The notes under the pieces are model-generated. The model saw nothing but the letters and a program-made list of their open reading frames with translations, was not told where the DNA came from and did not search any database. Shown one piece after another: positions 28,001 through 36,027 of a stretch of DNA of 64,000 nt. The translations under genes and the position numbers were made by a program. Source of the DNA: Allobosea sp. 47.2.35 (GTDB taxonomy: Bacteria > Pseudomonadota > Alphaproteobacteria > Rhizobiales > Beijerinckiaceae); contig NZ_JANLGI010000009.1 of the NCBI RefSeq assembly GCF_024655635.1, positions 62,001 to 126,000 on the forward strand, written 5' to 3'. Numbering within the stretch: the first letter of the stretch is position 1; each line of letters begins with the position of its first letter.

Positions 28001-28941
28001 ACGACACGATCCATCTCGACTTCGCCGGCGCCCCGCCGCAGCTGGCGCAGGGCGGGCTGAACTGCACGCTCAACTACACGATGGCGCATGCGACATATCC
28101 GCTGAAATGCATGCTGACGCCGGGCGTGCGCGGCAATGCCGGCTGCTACCGCGCCTTCTCGATCGACGCGCCGAAGGGCTCGATCCTGAACTGCGACAAG
28201 CCGCTGGCGGTGAACCTGCGCACGCGCACCGGCTGGTATCTGGCGCCGAACATCTTCCGCGCCCTCTCGAAGGCGGCGCCGAAGCAGGTCCAGGCCTTCA
28301 CCGGTCTGCCGGTGGCGGCGAGCGTCTATGGCCGCGACCAGGTCGGCGACACCTATTCCGACATGCTCTTCGTCGGTGGCGGCCAGGGCGGCTCGGCCCA
28401 GGGCGATGGCAAGTCCGGCCTGCTCTACCCGACTTCCGCCGCCAACACCTCGATCGAGACCTTCGAATCGCGAGTGCCGGTGCTGGTGGTCGAGAAGACC
28501 TATCTCACTGACTCGGGCGGCGCCGGCCAGCATCGCGGCGGCCTCGGCCAGCGCGTGCGTCTACGCAAGCTTGCCGATGACGGGTTGCCGACGCTGGTTT
28601 CGCTCTATCCGGAGGGGGTCAACAACCCGATTCCGGGCCTGTTCGGCGGCAAGGCCGGCGGGGGGGCGTCGGGCCGGGTGATCGACGAGCAGGGCCATGT
28701 CCTGAAGGACGTCGGCACCGGCGAGCTCGTCCAGGTCCGGCAGCCGCATGAGATCGTCGAGCTCGTGCTCGCCGGCGGTGCCGGCTACGGCCCGGCTTCC
28801 GAGCGCTCGCGGGAGGCGATTGCCCGCGACATCGCGCTCGGGCTGGTCTCACCGGATGCCGCCAAGCGCGATTACGGCGTGCAGGGAGCGCATGCCACGC
28901 AGGATGTCGGCGAGGCCAAGGCCGGCATCCTGGTTGCCTGA
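25093..28941 (+). CDS. Hydantoinase/5-oxoprolinase, HyuA-HyuB fusion
   Basis: A 1282-residue protein. Residues 1 to about 690 are HyuA, an ATP-using ASKHA-like half opening RIGFDIGGTFTDFILYD with a second phosphate region SFDMGGTTAKACMIEDG. From about residue 717 (DPISLEIMWSRMINVVEEMW) the HyuB half follows, with ITNDPWLCAGHLFDI and GGVGHVSDIGG-like VGHVSDIGGTKDS. Bacteria often keep the halves as separate genes; the single-chain order and length resemble eukaryotic 5-oxoprolinase (about 1290 residues). The reaction is ATP-driven opening of a lactam or hydantoin ring, such as 5-oxoproline to glutamate. The exact ring is not fixed by sequence. Downstream genes are an OPT transporter and an AroM-family protein. 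Confidence 0.93.
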   Translation: MSNRWRIGFDIGGTFTDFILYDSQERSVRLHKRLTTPHDPSEAALIGLGELTEMAGITLADVGDIVHGTTLVTNAVIERKGSKLGLITTKGFRDILEMGTEQRYDIYDLFLTFPDPLVSREHRLEVAERIDRDGQVVTALDAEAVRKAARELEAAGCEAIAVCFLNSYRNPAHEQEAGRIVRETCPELTVSLSSEVVAEIWEYQRFVTTAANAYVQPLMRRYLHRLERELAARAFTGSLRLMHSAGGLVSPETARTFPIRLLESGPAGGGLATALFGELAGHKDVISFDMGGTTAKACMIEDGRAEIAPMLEAGRVNRFAKGSGLPIKAPVIDMIEIGAGGGSIAAIDEVGLLKVGPHSAGSDPGPACYGMGGVKPTVTDANLVLGYYDPSFFLGGRMSLDLEAARKAVSTVAAPLGLSIEEAAWGIHKVVVESMGAAARVHLVEKGKDPRHYAMVGFGGAGPAHAVDVARVLGVKQVIIPPASGAASALGFLAAPLSFDMVRSLPVEFSEGFDAASVNAVLRDLEVEGRKHLTEAGVKPGDVTVERMADMRLVGQMHDISVPLPAGAIDASSLEAIRAAFSKAYSARYTSVYEGARLEAINFRVRCAGPVPTLSLSGAAGGGDATNKIKGSRKAWFEGGWSEASVYDRYALRSGDTVKGPAIIEERESTTIVPPGDSVSIDDVLNLIVHVAQPNAAETTITADMPLAEAARRIEADPISLEIMWSRMINVVEEMWLTVCRTAFSLVISEAQDFACELLDPEGETLAHSPRAMPVFNLTLPRAVKALLERYPAETLRPGDVLITNDPWLCAGHLFDIAVVTPVFLGDRVVGLMGTVGHVSDIGGTKDSLRAREIYEEGFQIPPMKLYEAGRINETLVRLLGENVRNSEQVLGDLHSFVAANAIGAERLQSFLTDYGMQDLRALAHVVQSRSEKAMREAIRALPDGVYHGTVSNNPLGTPMTYPLALTVKDDTIHLDFAGAPPQLAQGGLNCTLNYTMAHATYPLKCMLTPGVRGNAGCYRAFSIDAPKGSILNCDKPLAVNLRTRTGWYLAPNIFRALSKAAPKQVQAFTGLPVAASVYGRDQVGDTYSDMLFVGGGQGGSAQGDGKSGLLYPTSAANTSIETFESRVPVLVVEKTYLTDSGGAGQHRGGLGQRVRLRKLADDGLPTLVSLYPEGVNNPIPGLFGGKAGGGASGRVIDEQGHVLKDVGTGELVQVRQPHEIVELVLAGGAGYGPASERSREAIARDIALGLVSPDAAKRDYGVQGAHATQDVGEAKAGILVA

Positions 28942-28995
28942 GCCGCAGGGATCACAACGCACGCGCCCGACAGGGGCCAATAAGGGGACTGAGGC

Positions 28996-30666
28996 ATGAC
29001 CAATCCAAACGAGGGGGTGCCTCAGAAGCATCCCAGCCTGTTCGAGCCGGCGACGCTCTTGCTCATCGCCGTGCTCTGCGTCTTCGGCGCGATCATCGGC
29101 ATGCAGCTTCTGGTGTCGCTCGGCATCACCGCCAACACCTCGCTGATCGGCGCGCTCGCCGCCATGGCGCTGGCGCGCGTGCCGCTCGCGATCTTCGCGC
29201 GCTACCGCTCGATCCATGTGCAGAACCTCGCCCAGAGCGCGATCTCCTCGGCCACGTTCGGCGCCGCGAACAGCCTGCTCCTGCCGGTCGGCATTCCCTG
29301 GCTGCTTGGCCGGCCCGACCTCGTCCTGCCGATGCTGGCGGGTGCCTTCTTCGCGATGCTGCTCGACGCCTATCTGCTCTACCGGATGTTCGATTCCCGT
29401 GTCTTCCCGGCGACGGGCGCCTGGCCTCCGGGCGTCGCGGCGGCCGAGGCGATCAAGGCCGGTGACGAGGGTGGGCGCAAGGCGGTTCTGATGGGCATCG
29501 GCTTCGGCACCGGCATCGTTGCCTCCTTCGTCAAGATTCCGCTGGCCTGGATCGGCTTCGCCGGTTCGACCGCCGTCTCCGGCATCCCGATGTCGGCTTT
29601 CGGCGTCGCCTTCATCGGCAATATCTGGGCGCTGCTGATGTTCGGCATCGGCCTGCTGCTGCGCGGCTATTCCGGCCAGATCTTCAGCGGCCCGACCTTC
29701 GCCGGCATCATCCCGAAGGGCGACCTGATGGCCGCCTATATTCCGCATGGCTTCATGATCGGTGCCGGACTGGTCGCGCTGCTGCAGGTCGCGCTGCTGC
29801 TGTTCCGCCGCGGCGAGGCCAAGGCGGATGAGGTCAAGGCCGGCGTCAGCGATGCCGAGGTCAAGCGCGCGCTCGGCCTCGGCACCGTCGGCTATCTCGT
29901 CATCGCCGTATTCATTGCCGTGGTCGGCGGACTGATGAGCGACATGTCGATGGGCATGCTGATCCTATTCGTGCTCTACGCCGCCTTCGCGGCCTATGTG
30001 CATGAGTTGATCGTCGGTCTCGCGGCGATGCACTCCGGCTGGTTCCCGGCTTTCGCGGTAGCGCTGATCACGCTGATCATCGGCATGCTCCTGGGCTTTC
30101 CGATGCCGGCTCTGGCGCTGCTCGTCGGCTTCTCGGCCGCAACGGGCCCGGCCTTCGCCGATATGGGCTATGACCTGAAGGCCGGCTACCTGCTGCGCGG
30201 CAACGGCGCCAACCCCGCCTTCGAGCTCGAGGGCCGCCGCCAGCAGCTCTTCGCCGCGATGTTGGCCTTCGTCGTGGCGGGCGCGGTCGTGCTGGTCTCC
30301 TATCAGTCCTTCTTCGACCAGAACCTCGTCGCCCCCGTGAACAAGGTCTATGCGGCGACGATCAAGGCCGGCGTCGCGCCGGGCGTGGCCTGGCAGCTCT
30401 TCATCTGGGCGATTCCGGGCGCGATCCTGCAGTTCATCGGTGGACCGAAGCGGCAGATCGGCGTTCTCTTCGCCACTGGCCTCTTGATCAACTTCCCGAT
30501 GGCGGGCTGGGCGGTGCTGGCCGGTATCCTCTGCCGGGTCATCTGGGAGAAGCTGCGCGGCGCGAGCGGCGAGGGTGACATGGAGGTCTTCGCCGCGGGC
30601 GTCATCGCGGGCGACGCGATCTTCTCCTTCTTCGACTCCGTCTCGAAGAATTTCTGGAAGCGCTGA
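28996..30666 (+). CDS. OPT-family oligopeptide transporter
   Basis: A 556-residue inner-membrane protein with roughly 14 hydrophobic segments. The block FGAANSLLLPVGIPWLLGR, the loop RVFPATGAWPPGVAAAEAI and the distal GNGANPAFELEGRRQQ are typical of prokaryotic OPT/YSL proteins. The family moves peptides, modified peptides or peptide-metal chelates with protons. It starts 54 bp after the HyuA-HyuB gene, giving the island a second uptake route besides the ABC transporter. An intrinsic terminator follows its stop codon. Confidence 0.9.
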   Translation: MTNPNEGVPQKHPSLFEPATLLLIAVLCVFGAIIGMQLLVSLGITANTSLIGALAAMALARVPLAIFARYRSIHVQNLAQSAISSATFGAANSLLLPVGIPWLLGRPDLVLPMLAGAFFAMLLDAYLLYRMFDSRVFPATGAWPPGVAAAEAIKAGDEGGRKAVLMGIGFGTGIVASFVKIPLAWIGFAGSTAVSGIPMSAFGVAFIGNIWALLMFGIGLLLRGYSGQIFSGPTFAGIIPKGDLMAAYIPHGFMIGAGLVALLQVALLLFRRGEAKADEVKAGVSDAEVKRALGLGTVGYLVIAVFIAVVGGLMSDMSMGMLILFVLYAAFAAYVHELIVGLAAMHSGWFPAFAVALITLIIGMLLGFPMPALALLVGFSAATGPAFADMGYDLKAGYLLRGNGANPAFELEGRRQQLFAAMLAFVVAGAVVLVSYQSFFDQNLVAPVNKVYAATIKAGVAPGVAWQLFIWAIPGAILQFIGGPKRQIGVLFATGLLINFPMAGWAVLAGILCRVIWEKLRGASGEGDMEVFAAGVIAGDAIFSFFDSVSKNFWKR

Positions 30667-30673
30667 ACGAGAC

Positions 30674-30703
30674 AGGCCCTGGGCGTGCGTCCCGGGGCCT
30701 TTT
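30674..30703 (+). terminator. Terminator between the OPT and AroM genes
   Basis: AGGCCCTGGG (30674-30683) pairs with CCCGGGGCCT (30691-30700) with one G-U pair, around a 7-base loop, followed by TTTTCATT counting the last stem T. It begins 7 bp after the OPT stop and 23 bp before the AroM start. It would end most transcripts and lower AroM expression unless read through. Confidence 0.75.
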
Positions 30704-30722
30704 CATTGCGGGGGGTATCGCC

Positions 30723-31394
30723 ATGAGCAAGCTGGGTACGCTGACCATCGGCCAGGCGCCGCGCAGCGACATCACGCCGATCCTCGACGATGTGCTGGAT
30801 GCGCGTCTGCCGCGCCGCCATGCCGGGGTGCTCGACGGCTTGAGCCGTGCCGAGATCGAGCGCGGCTTCGCGGCCGAACCCGGCAAGCCGGTGTTGATCA
30901 CCAAGCTGCTCGATGGCAGCGCGGTGATCATCGACCGGGCCCGGACCGAAGCAGCGGCGCAAGCCAAGCTCGCGATGCTGGAGGCCGAAGGCTGCGCGAC
31001 GATCCTGATGCTCTGCACGGGGCATTTCGAGAGCCTGAGGACGCAGACAGCGCGATTGGTCGAGCCGGATCATATTCTGCCACCGACCGTGGCGGCGTTG
31101 GTGCAGGGTGCTCAGCTCGGCATCATAGTGCCGCTGGCGGAGCAGATCGCGTCGGAGGCCGGGAAATGGGCGCCACTCGGCCGCACGCCGCTCTATGCCG
31201 CCGCCTCGCCCTATGGTGGAGACGGAGCTTCCGCATCGGAGGCCGCACGCGATCTCGCCGGACGCGGGGCGCAGATTCTGCTGATGGATTGCATGGGTTT
31301 CGTCGAACGCCATCGCCGCGAGGCGAAGGAAGCCGGCCTCCCGGTGATCCTCTCCAACAGCCTGATCGCCAAGCTGGTCTCCGAGATCGTCTGA
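30723..31394 (+). CDS. AroM-family protein
   Basis: A 223-residue protein beginning MSKLGTLTIGQAPRSDITPI, the diagnostic AroM opening. LLDGSAVIIDRA, LMLCTGHFESL and LLMDCMGFVERHRREAK follow, giving Cys residues in positions typical of the Asp/Glu-racemase-like fold (LCTG and MDCMG). The biochemical role of AroM proteins is not established; the E. coli gene merely sits beside aroL. Here the company of OPT, HyuAB and peptidases rather than shikimate genes suggests a racemase-like or ring-opening role on an amino-acid derivative, which is inference. Confidence 0.87.
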   Translation: MSKLGTLTIGQAPRSDITPILDDVLDARLPRRHAGVLDGLSRAEIERGFAAEPGKPVLITKLLDGSAVIIDRARTEAAAQAKLAMLEAEGCATILMLCTGHFESLRTQTARLVEPDHILPPTVAALVQGAQLGIIVPLAEQIASEAGKWAPLGRTPLYAAASPYGGDGASASEAARDLAGRGAQILLMDCMGFVERHRREAKEAGLPVILSNSLIAKLVSEIV

Positions 31395-31415
31395 CCGCGG
31401 GCATCGCTTCAACAG

Positions 31416-31439
31416 AAAGGCCGCCCGAAGGCGGCCTTT
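31416..31439. terminator. Bidirectional terminator between AroM gene and porin gene
   Basis: AAAGGCCGCC (31416-31425) pairs perfectly with GGCGGCCTTT (31430-31439) around a CGAA tetraloop. The A/T ends of the stem serve as U-tracts on both strands, and it lies between two converging stop codons. Confidence 0.85.
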
Positions 31440-31461
31440 CGCGTTTGCAAAGGCGCAGGCC

Positions 31462-32367
31462 TCACTTCGGCGCGAAGACGCCGACGCTGCTCGCGGTGAT
31501 GTCGAAGGAGAGCGTCGCAACCACTGCCGCGCCGCACCATTTCGAGCGGCCGCTGCCGGTCGTGATGCCGCGCGGGTCGGCCGTCAGCAGGAAGCACTCG
31601 GTCTTCGACAGCGTGGTGTCGTGATAGCGGAGATCGGCGGTGAGGTTCTTCCAGTTGTAGGACACGCCGGCATTCCAGTAGGTGTAGTCCGGCAGGTTGG
31701 TGGCCGGGACGGTCGACCAGATCGCGAGATTGGTGGTGCCGAGCCAATAATGGCCGAGCTCGCCGGAGACCGAGAGGCCCTCGAGGAAGGGCAGGTTGTA
31801 CTTGGCGGTCACCGAGGCATAGGTGCCGCTCGCGCCCGTGCCGAGCCAGTCCCAGGCGTAGTAGACATTGGCGCCGAGCGTCAGGCTGTCGGCGAAGGTG
31901 TAGGACGCCTTGCCGTAGACCTCGGTGTAGTCGGTGTTCTTCGGTGTCCAGAATACGCCGGTGGCGTCGATCAGCTGCTTCTCGCTGGGGTAATAGTACT
32001 GCATCACGCCGAGGTCGAAGGCGAGGTCGCCGAATTTCGGGCGGATACCGCCATAGAAGTCGATCTCGGCATCCGGCCGCGTCGCGAGGTCGACGCTGGC
32101 ACCGTAGACGCCGACATAGAACAGGTTGTTGTAGATCTGCAGCTCGGCGCCGCCGCCGATGCCGGGCTTGCGGTCGGTCTGCGAGATGCCGCGGAAATTG
32201 TAGTCGGTCTGGGCCTTCACGTTGACGGCGATGTCGAACCAGGTGATCGCCGGGACGACCGGGGCCGGCGGCGCGCCCTTCTTGCTCGGCAGGTCGGAGG
32301 CCTGGGCGCCACTGACGCCAGCCGCCAGGGCAAGGCCCAGAATCGAGGAACGGAAGAGATCAGGCAT
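31462..32367 (-). CDS. TorF-family putative porin
   Basis: A 301-residue outer-membrane beta-barrel protein. Start ATG 32367; signal peptide MPDLFRSSILGLALAAGVSG with cut near AQASD. WFDIAVNVKAQTDYNFRGISQTDRKPGIGGGAEL is the opening of the TorF family (a solute-binding porin group first seen in gliding and other Proteobacteria). Alternating aromatic-girdle strands run to a C-terminal FDITASSVGVFAPK region. The family role is not proven; general small-solute diffusion is assumed. It is monocistronic, flanked by terminators on both sides. Confidence 0.88.
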   Translation of the reverse strand: MPDLFRSSILGLALAAGVSGAQASDLPSKKGAPPAPVVPAITWFDIAVNVKAQTDYNFRGISQTDRKPGIGGGAELQIYNNLFYVGVYGASVDLATRPDAEIDFYGGIRPKFGDLAFDLGVMQYYYPSEKQLIDATGVFWTPKNTDYTEVYGKASYTFADSLTLGANVYYAWDWLGTGASGTYASVTAKYNLPFLEGLSVSGELGHYWLGTTNLAIWSTVPATNLPDYTYWNAGVSYNWKNLTADLRYHDTTLSKTECFLLTADPRGITTGSGRSKWCGAAVVATLSFDITASSVGVFAPK

Positions 32368-32475
32368 CTGCAAAAACCCCTCGCCGCGCAGTGATCGCGC
32401 TGTCACGCCATCAAGCGGGTGAGGCCGGATTTCCGGCAAGGCAAGCTTTTGGGCTGATCGCACAGCAGAAAAGCA

Positions 32476-32498
32476 AAGGCCCCCGAAACGGGGGCCTT
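32476..32498 (-). terminator. Terminator of the L,D-transpeptidase gene
   Basis: AAGGCCCCCG (32476-32485) pairs perfectly with CGGGGGCCTT (32489-32498) around AAA. Read on the minus strand it is followed by TGCTTTTCTG. It lies 83 bp past the stop of the transpeptidase-like gene and 109 bp before the porin start. Confidence 0.8.
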
Positions 32499-32580
32499 CG
32501 CGCCTGCAAAAAAGGCAGCCGGGATTATCTGGTCAGATGCGACAATTTTGTCACGGCCAAACCGGCGCCATCCGGGTGCT

Positions 32581-34002
32581 TCAGCGCTGGACCGGCTGGC
32601 TGGCATAGGCCGCCGTCGACTGGTCGAGGCTGGAGGTCCTGAGGCCGGTGGCGCGGCGCGGCGGCAGCGGAGCGCTGGTGCTCGTCGGCTGGGCCGGAAC
32701 CACCGAGACCACGGGAGCCGAAGCGGTGGTCATGCCCTGGTCGGCGGTGCCGCCGAAGGTCGGCATGAAGCTGAGCGCACGCTGCAGGAAGGGCTTGTCC
32801 TCGGCCGGGGCGACTGGGACGACCGGGGTCGAGGAGGCGCTTGCCAGAACCGGCGCCTGCTGGGCATTGCCCGGAGCGACCTTGGCGAGCTGCGTGGTGG
32901 CCGGCGCCACGGCCGGGCGCGGTGCGGCGGCGGGCTTGGCTTCCACCGGCTTGGCGGGCTCCTCGATGGGTGCGGCGGCGACCGCTGCAAGAACGGCGTC
33001 GTTATCGGCGGAGGCGGCGCGCACGGTCGTCTTGGTCTTGCCGGCGTTGTCGAGCACGACGACGCGCGGGCCAAGGGCCAGGGCATCCTCGCGGCTGATG
33101 CCGACATCCTTCGATGCCCAGGAGGCGGAGCGGTTCAGTGCGTCGGAGCCGTTGGAGGCGAGCGCGCGCTTGAAGGAAGTGTGCTGGTCGCCGTCGTCAT
33201 AGATCAGCTTGATCGCGGGCGTGCCCTTAGCGACGAGCGAGGCGACCTGGACCTCGTCCTCGCGGCGCTTCTCGGCGACGGCGGCGGGAGCCTGGCCGCC
33301 ATTGAAGACATAGCGGCCGCCGGCGACCGACACGGCGGGCTCGTCCTTCGTCACCTCGAAATAGTCGGAGCCTTCCTTCAGGTTCTTCCAGAAGGCGATA
33401 TTGGGGTCGAGCCGGTGCTTGGCGAGGTTCTGCGCCGTCATCCGGAAGGGATAGGCCTGCATCTGCACGGCGCGCTGGCCGGCATTCTGGGCCTCGCGCA
33501 CCAGCGCATAGATCTCGCCGATCTGGTCGTCCGTCATCGAATAGCAACCGGCCGAGGAGCAGGCGCCATGCACCATCAGATGAGCGCCGGTGCGGCCATA
33601 GGAGCGGTCATAGGCGTTGGGATAGCCCATGTTGAACGAGACGTAATAGGACGAATTCGGGTTCATCTGCTGCGGCGCGATGGCATAGAAGCCCTCCGGC
33701 GCCATGCGATCGCCCTCGCGCAGCTTCGGGCCGAGCTGGCCGGACCAGCGGCACATCGGATAGGTCTTCAGCAGTGCGTATTGCCCGTCGGCCTTGCGCT
33801 TCCAGACCTCGAGCTCCGATTCCTTCTTGAAGGATCGGATGATGATCGGCTGGTCCTTGCTCATGCCCTTTTCGGACATGAGGGCATAGGTCGCGCTCGG
33901 AATCGGGATGTTGTGACGGGCGGAGCCGCGATAACGATCATCCTCGCAGGCAGCCAGCGTCAATGCAACAAAAGCCACGAGCGCGAGTTGCTTGAATGCC
34001 AC
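32581..34002 (-). CDS. YafK-like L,D-transpeptidase-family lipoprotein with Ala/Pro-rich tail
   Basis: The best start is GTG at 34002, giving 473 residues with a lipoprotein leader (MAFKQLALVAFVALTLAAC; lipid Cys19). A TTG further upstream at 34062 has no ribosome site. The YkuD domain resembles E. coli YafK/DpaA: IIIRSFKKESELEVWKR, LLKTYPMCRWSGQLGPK, and the active site MVHGACSSAGCYSMT with His145 and Cys153. DpaA cleaves the bond between Braun lipoprotein and peptidoglycan, so this protein may be a hydrolase rather than a cross-linker. After about residue 330 comes a 140-residue tail rich in Ala, Pro and Val without known domain, which may span the periplasm or bind partners. Confidence 0.86.
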   Translation of the reverse strand: MAFKQLALVAFVALTLAACEDDRYRGSARHNIPIPSATYALMSEKGMSKDQPIIIRSFKKESELEVWKRKADGQYALLKTYPMCRWSGQLGPKLREGDRMAPEGFYAIAPQQMNPNSSYYVSFNMGYPNAYDRSYGRTGAHLMVHGACSSAGCYSMTDDQIGEIYALVREAQNAGQRAVQMQAYPFRMTAQNLAKHRLDPNIAFWKNLKEGSDYFEVTKDEPAVSVAGGRYVFNGGQAPAAVAEKRREDEVQVASLVAKGTPAIKLIYDDGDQHTSFKRALASNGSDALNRSASWASKDVGISREDALALGPRVVVLDNAGKTKTTVRAASADNDAVLAAVAAAPIEEPAKPVEAKPAAAPRPAVAPATTQLAKVAPGNAQQAPVLASASSTPVVPVAPAEDKPFLQRALSFMPTFGGTADQGMTTASAPVVSVVPAQPTSTSAPLPPRRATGLRTSSLDQSTAAYASQPVQR

Positions 34003-34170
34003 GTCGTCAATCCCATCGAACGGCAGGCCGGGGCGCGACCTGTGACTTCGCAAGACGGCCAAATTGTGCCCGTCGACTCGTTGTAGATGCGTTAGCCTTG
34101 AGGGTTCCTTACCATAGGCTTCCCGAGTCTGGCCACATGGTCAACGCGGGGTAAAGAAACCTTGCCTTCG

Positions 34171-34194
34171 CGGGTGCGAGATATCTCGCCCCCG
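34171..34194 (-). terminator. Dyad after accA, probable terminator
   Basis: GCGAGATATCTCGC (34176-34189) is a perfect 14-bp palindrome that extends, past one mismatch, to CGGG/CCCG arms. It starts 9 bp beyond the accA stop on the minus strand. The following minus-strand bases include GGTTTCTTTACC, a broken T-tract. It could instead be a protein-binding site in the leader of the transpeptidase gene. Confidence 0.45.
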
Positions 34195-34202
34195 GAGATT
34201 GC

Positions 34203-35156
34203 TCAGAGATTGCGGCCGATCGCGAGGAACTTGTCGGCGCGCTTGTTGACGATGTCATCGGCACTGAGGCCGGCAAGATCGGCGAGCGCTGCGGAAATGG
34301 CATCGCCCGCGCGGTTGATCGCGGCCTGTCCGTCGCGATGGGCGCCGCCGGTCGGCTCCTGCACGATCCGGTCGATGATGCCGAATTTCAGCAGATCCTG
34401 CGCCGTGATCTTCATGCCGGTCGCGGCGTCCTGCGCGCGCGCCGTGTCGCGCCAGAGGATCGAGGCCGCGCCTTCCGGAGAGATCACCGAATAGATCGCA
34501 TGTTCCATCATCAGCACGCGGCTGGCGGCGGCGATCGCGATCGCGCCACCGGAACCGCCCTCGCCGATGACGAGCGCGACGCTCGGCGTGCGCAGGCCGA
34601 GCCAGGCCTCGGTCGAGCGGGCGATGGCCTCGGCCTGGCCTCGCTCCTCCGCCTCGATGCCGGGATAGGCACCGGCGGTGTCGACGAAGCTCAGGACGGG
34701 CAGGCCGAAGCGGTCGGCGAGCTCGGTCAGGCGCACGGCCTTGCGATAACCCTCGGGCTTGGGCATGCCGAAATTGTGCCGGATGCGGGTTTCGGTCGAG
34801 TCGCCCTTCTCCTGGCCGATGACGCAGACGGGCTCGCCGCGGAAGCGGCCGAAGCCGCCGACGATGGCCTCGTCCTCGCCGAAGGCGCGGTCGCCGGCCA
34901 GCGGGGTGAACTCGGTGATCAGCCCTGCGCAGTAATCCTTGAAATGCGGGCGCTGCGGATGGCGCGCCACCAGCGTCTTCTGCCAGGGCGTCAGCGCGGC
35001 ATAGAGTTCCTTCAGCGCCTGGCTGGCGCGAGCGTCGAGCTTGCCGATCTCCTCCGACAGGGAGATGCCGTCGCCGCGTGCCTCCAAGGCCCGCAGCTCG
35101 TCCGCCTTCGCTTCCAGCTCGGCGACCGGTTTCTCGAAATCCAGATAGCTACGCAT
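34203..35156 (-). CDS. accA: Acetyl-CoA carboxylase carboxyltransferase subunit alpha
   Basis: A 317-residue cytoplasmic enzyme subunit that, with AccD, moves the carboxyl group from biotin to acetyl-CoA in the first step of fatty-acid synthesis. Start ATG 35156 (MRSYLDFEKPVAELEAKADEL). Diagnostic blocks are LVARHPQRPHFKDY, VIGQEKGDSTETRIRHNFGMPKPEGYRKA, FVDTAGAYPGIEAEERGQAEAIA and IGEGGSGGAIAIAAASRVLMME, giving the oxyanion glycines of the crotonase fold. Length matches the family. It is a stand-alone gene; a methyltransferase gene lies 103 bp upstream. Confidence 0.97.
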   Translation of the reverse strand: MRSYLDFEKPVAELEAKADELRALEARGDGISLSEEIGKLDARASQALKELYAALTPWQKTLVARHPQRPHFKDYCAGLITEFTPLAGDRAFGEDEAIVGGFGRFRGEPVCVIGQEKGDSTETRIRHNFGMPKPEGYRKAVRLTELADRFGLPVLSFVDTAGAYPGIEAEERGQAEAIARSTEAWLGLRTPSVALVIGEGGSGGAIAIAAASRVLMMEHAIYSVISPEGAASILWRDTARAQDAATGMKITAQDLLKFGIIDRIVQEPTGGAHRDGQAAINRAGDAISAALADLAGLSADDIVNKRADKFLAIGRNL

Positions 35157-35259
35157 CGTGATCCAGTTCAGATTCCGCGCCAGAAGCGGGCGGAGCGGCG
35201 GTTTGCAGTGAAACCGGGCTTGAAAAGCGGCGGACCTTGGCCGCGCCCCGGCGAAATTG

Positions 35260-36027
35260 TCAACCCGTTCGTGGCTTCTCAGGCGGGTTTGCCGCACGCG
35301 GCGTGGGTGAAGGTTGCGGCAGCAGGACGGGTCTCAGCGCGAAGCTGCGCCGTGTCGCGCGCAGGGGCGCGCGCCGGTAGAACTGCTTGGTGGCGTCAAT
35401 GATATGGACGCCGGCGAAGGGCAGGGAGAGCCCCGCGCCGATCTGCTCCCAGGCCAGCGCCGAGCGCATCAGCAGCCGTCTTTGCAGCGGCGGGACATAG
35501 AGCGCCTCGGTCCAATGCTCGGGCGAGAACTCGGCGCCGCGCATCAGCGCGGAGAGCTGCCGGCGGCTGAACGGGCGGCCCTGGCCGAAGGGCGTGCCGT
35601 CCATCCGGGCCCAGAGCCCGCGCCGGTTCGGCACGACCAGGATCATCCGCCCGCCGGGATTGAGCACGCGCGAAACCTCTTCCAGCAGGTCGTCCGGACT
35701 CTCCGTCTCCTCCAGCGCATGGACCAGCACGACCCGGTCGATCGACGCGGTCGGCAAGGGCAGGAGCGTCGGCTCGACCAGCGCGGAGGCCGAGAGGCCG
35801 GGCGATGGCCAGTTCACCACGCCTTGCGCCGCCGGCATGAAAGCGATGGTCCGCTCGGCCTGCATGCCGAGCACGGAGAGATAAGGTGTCGCGTAACCCA
35901 GGCCGAGCAGGCGCTGGCGCGAACAATCCGGCCAGAAACGCAGCATCGCCCGGCCGATGAAGCGCCGGGCCACATGGCCGAGCGGGCTTGCATAGAAGGC
36001 GCGCAGGTCGACGACGTCGAGAGGCAT
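35260..36027 (-). CDS. Class I SAM-dependent methyltransferase-like protein
   Basis: A 255-residue protein starting at ATG 36027 (MPLDVVDLRAFYASPLG). The C-terminal half of a Rossmann methyltransferase is clear: SIDRVVLVHALEETESPDDLLEEVSRVLNPGGRMILVVPNRRG. The usual SAM glycine loop (GxGxG) is degenerate (LLGLGYATPYLSVL), so SAM binding should not be assumed. This group is widespread in Hyphomicrobiales, commonly divergent from gloB as here. The methyl acceptor is unknown. A basic, proline-rich tail ends the protein. Confidence 0.85.
   Translation of the reverse strand: MPLDVVDLRAFYASPLGHVARRFIGRAMLRFWPDCSRQRLLGLGYATPYLSVLGMQAERTIAFMPAAQGVVNWPSPGLSASALVEPTLLPLPTASIDRVVLVHALEETESPDDLLEEVSRVLNPGGRMILVVPNRRGLWARMDGTPFGQGRPFSRRQLSALMRGAEFSPEHWTEALYVPPLQRRLLMRSALAWEQIGAGLSLPFAGVHIIDATKQFYRRAPLRATRRSFALRPVLLPQPSPTPRAANPPEKPRTG

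Noticed and set aside
25225..28533. A 1102-residue open frame antisense to the HyuA-HyuB gene
   Set aside because: It mirrors codon bias of a high-GC gene, has His/Arg/Asp-rich low-complexity composition and no recognisable motif, while the plus-strand frame is a full known family.
34003..34062. TTG start for the YafK-like protein at 34062
   Set aside because: No ribosome site precedes it, and it would bury the lipoprotein leader inside the chain; GTG 34002 puts the leader at the N terminus.
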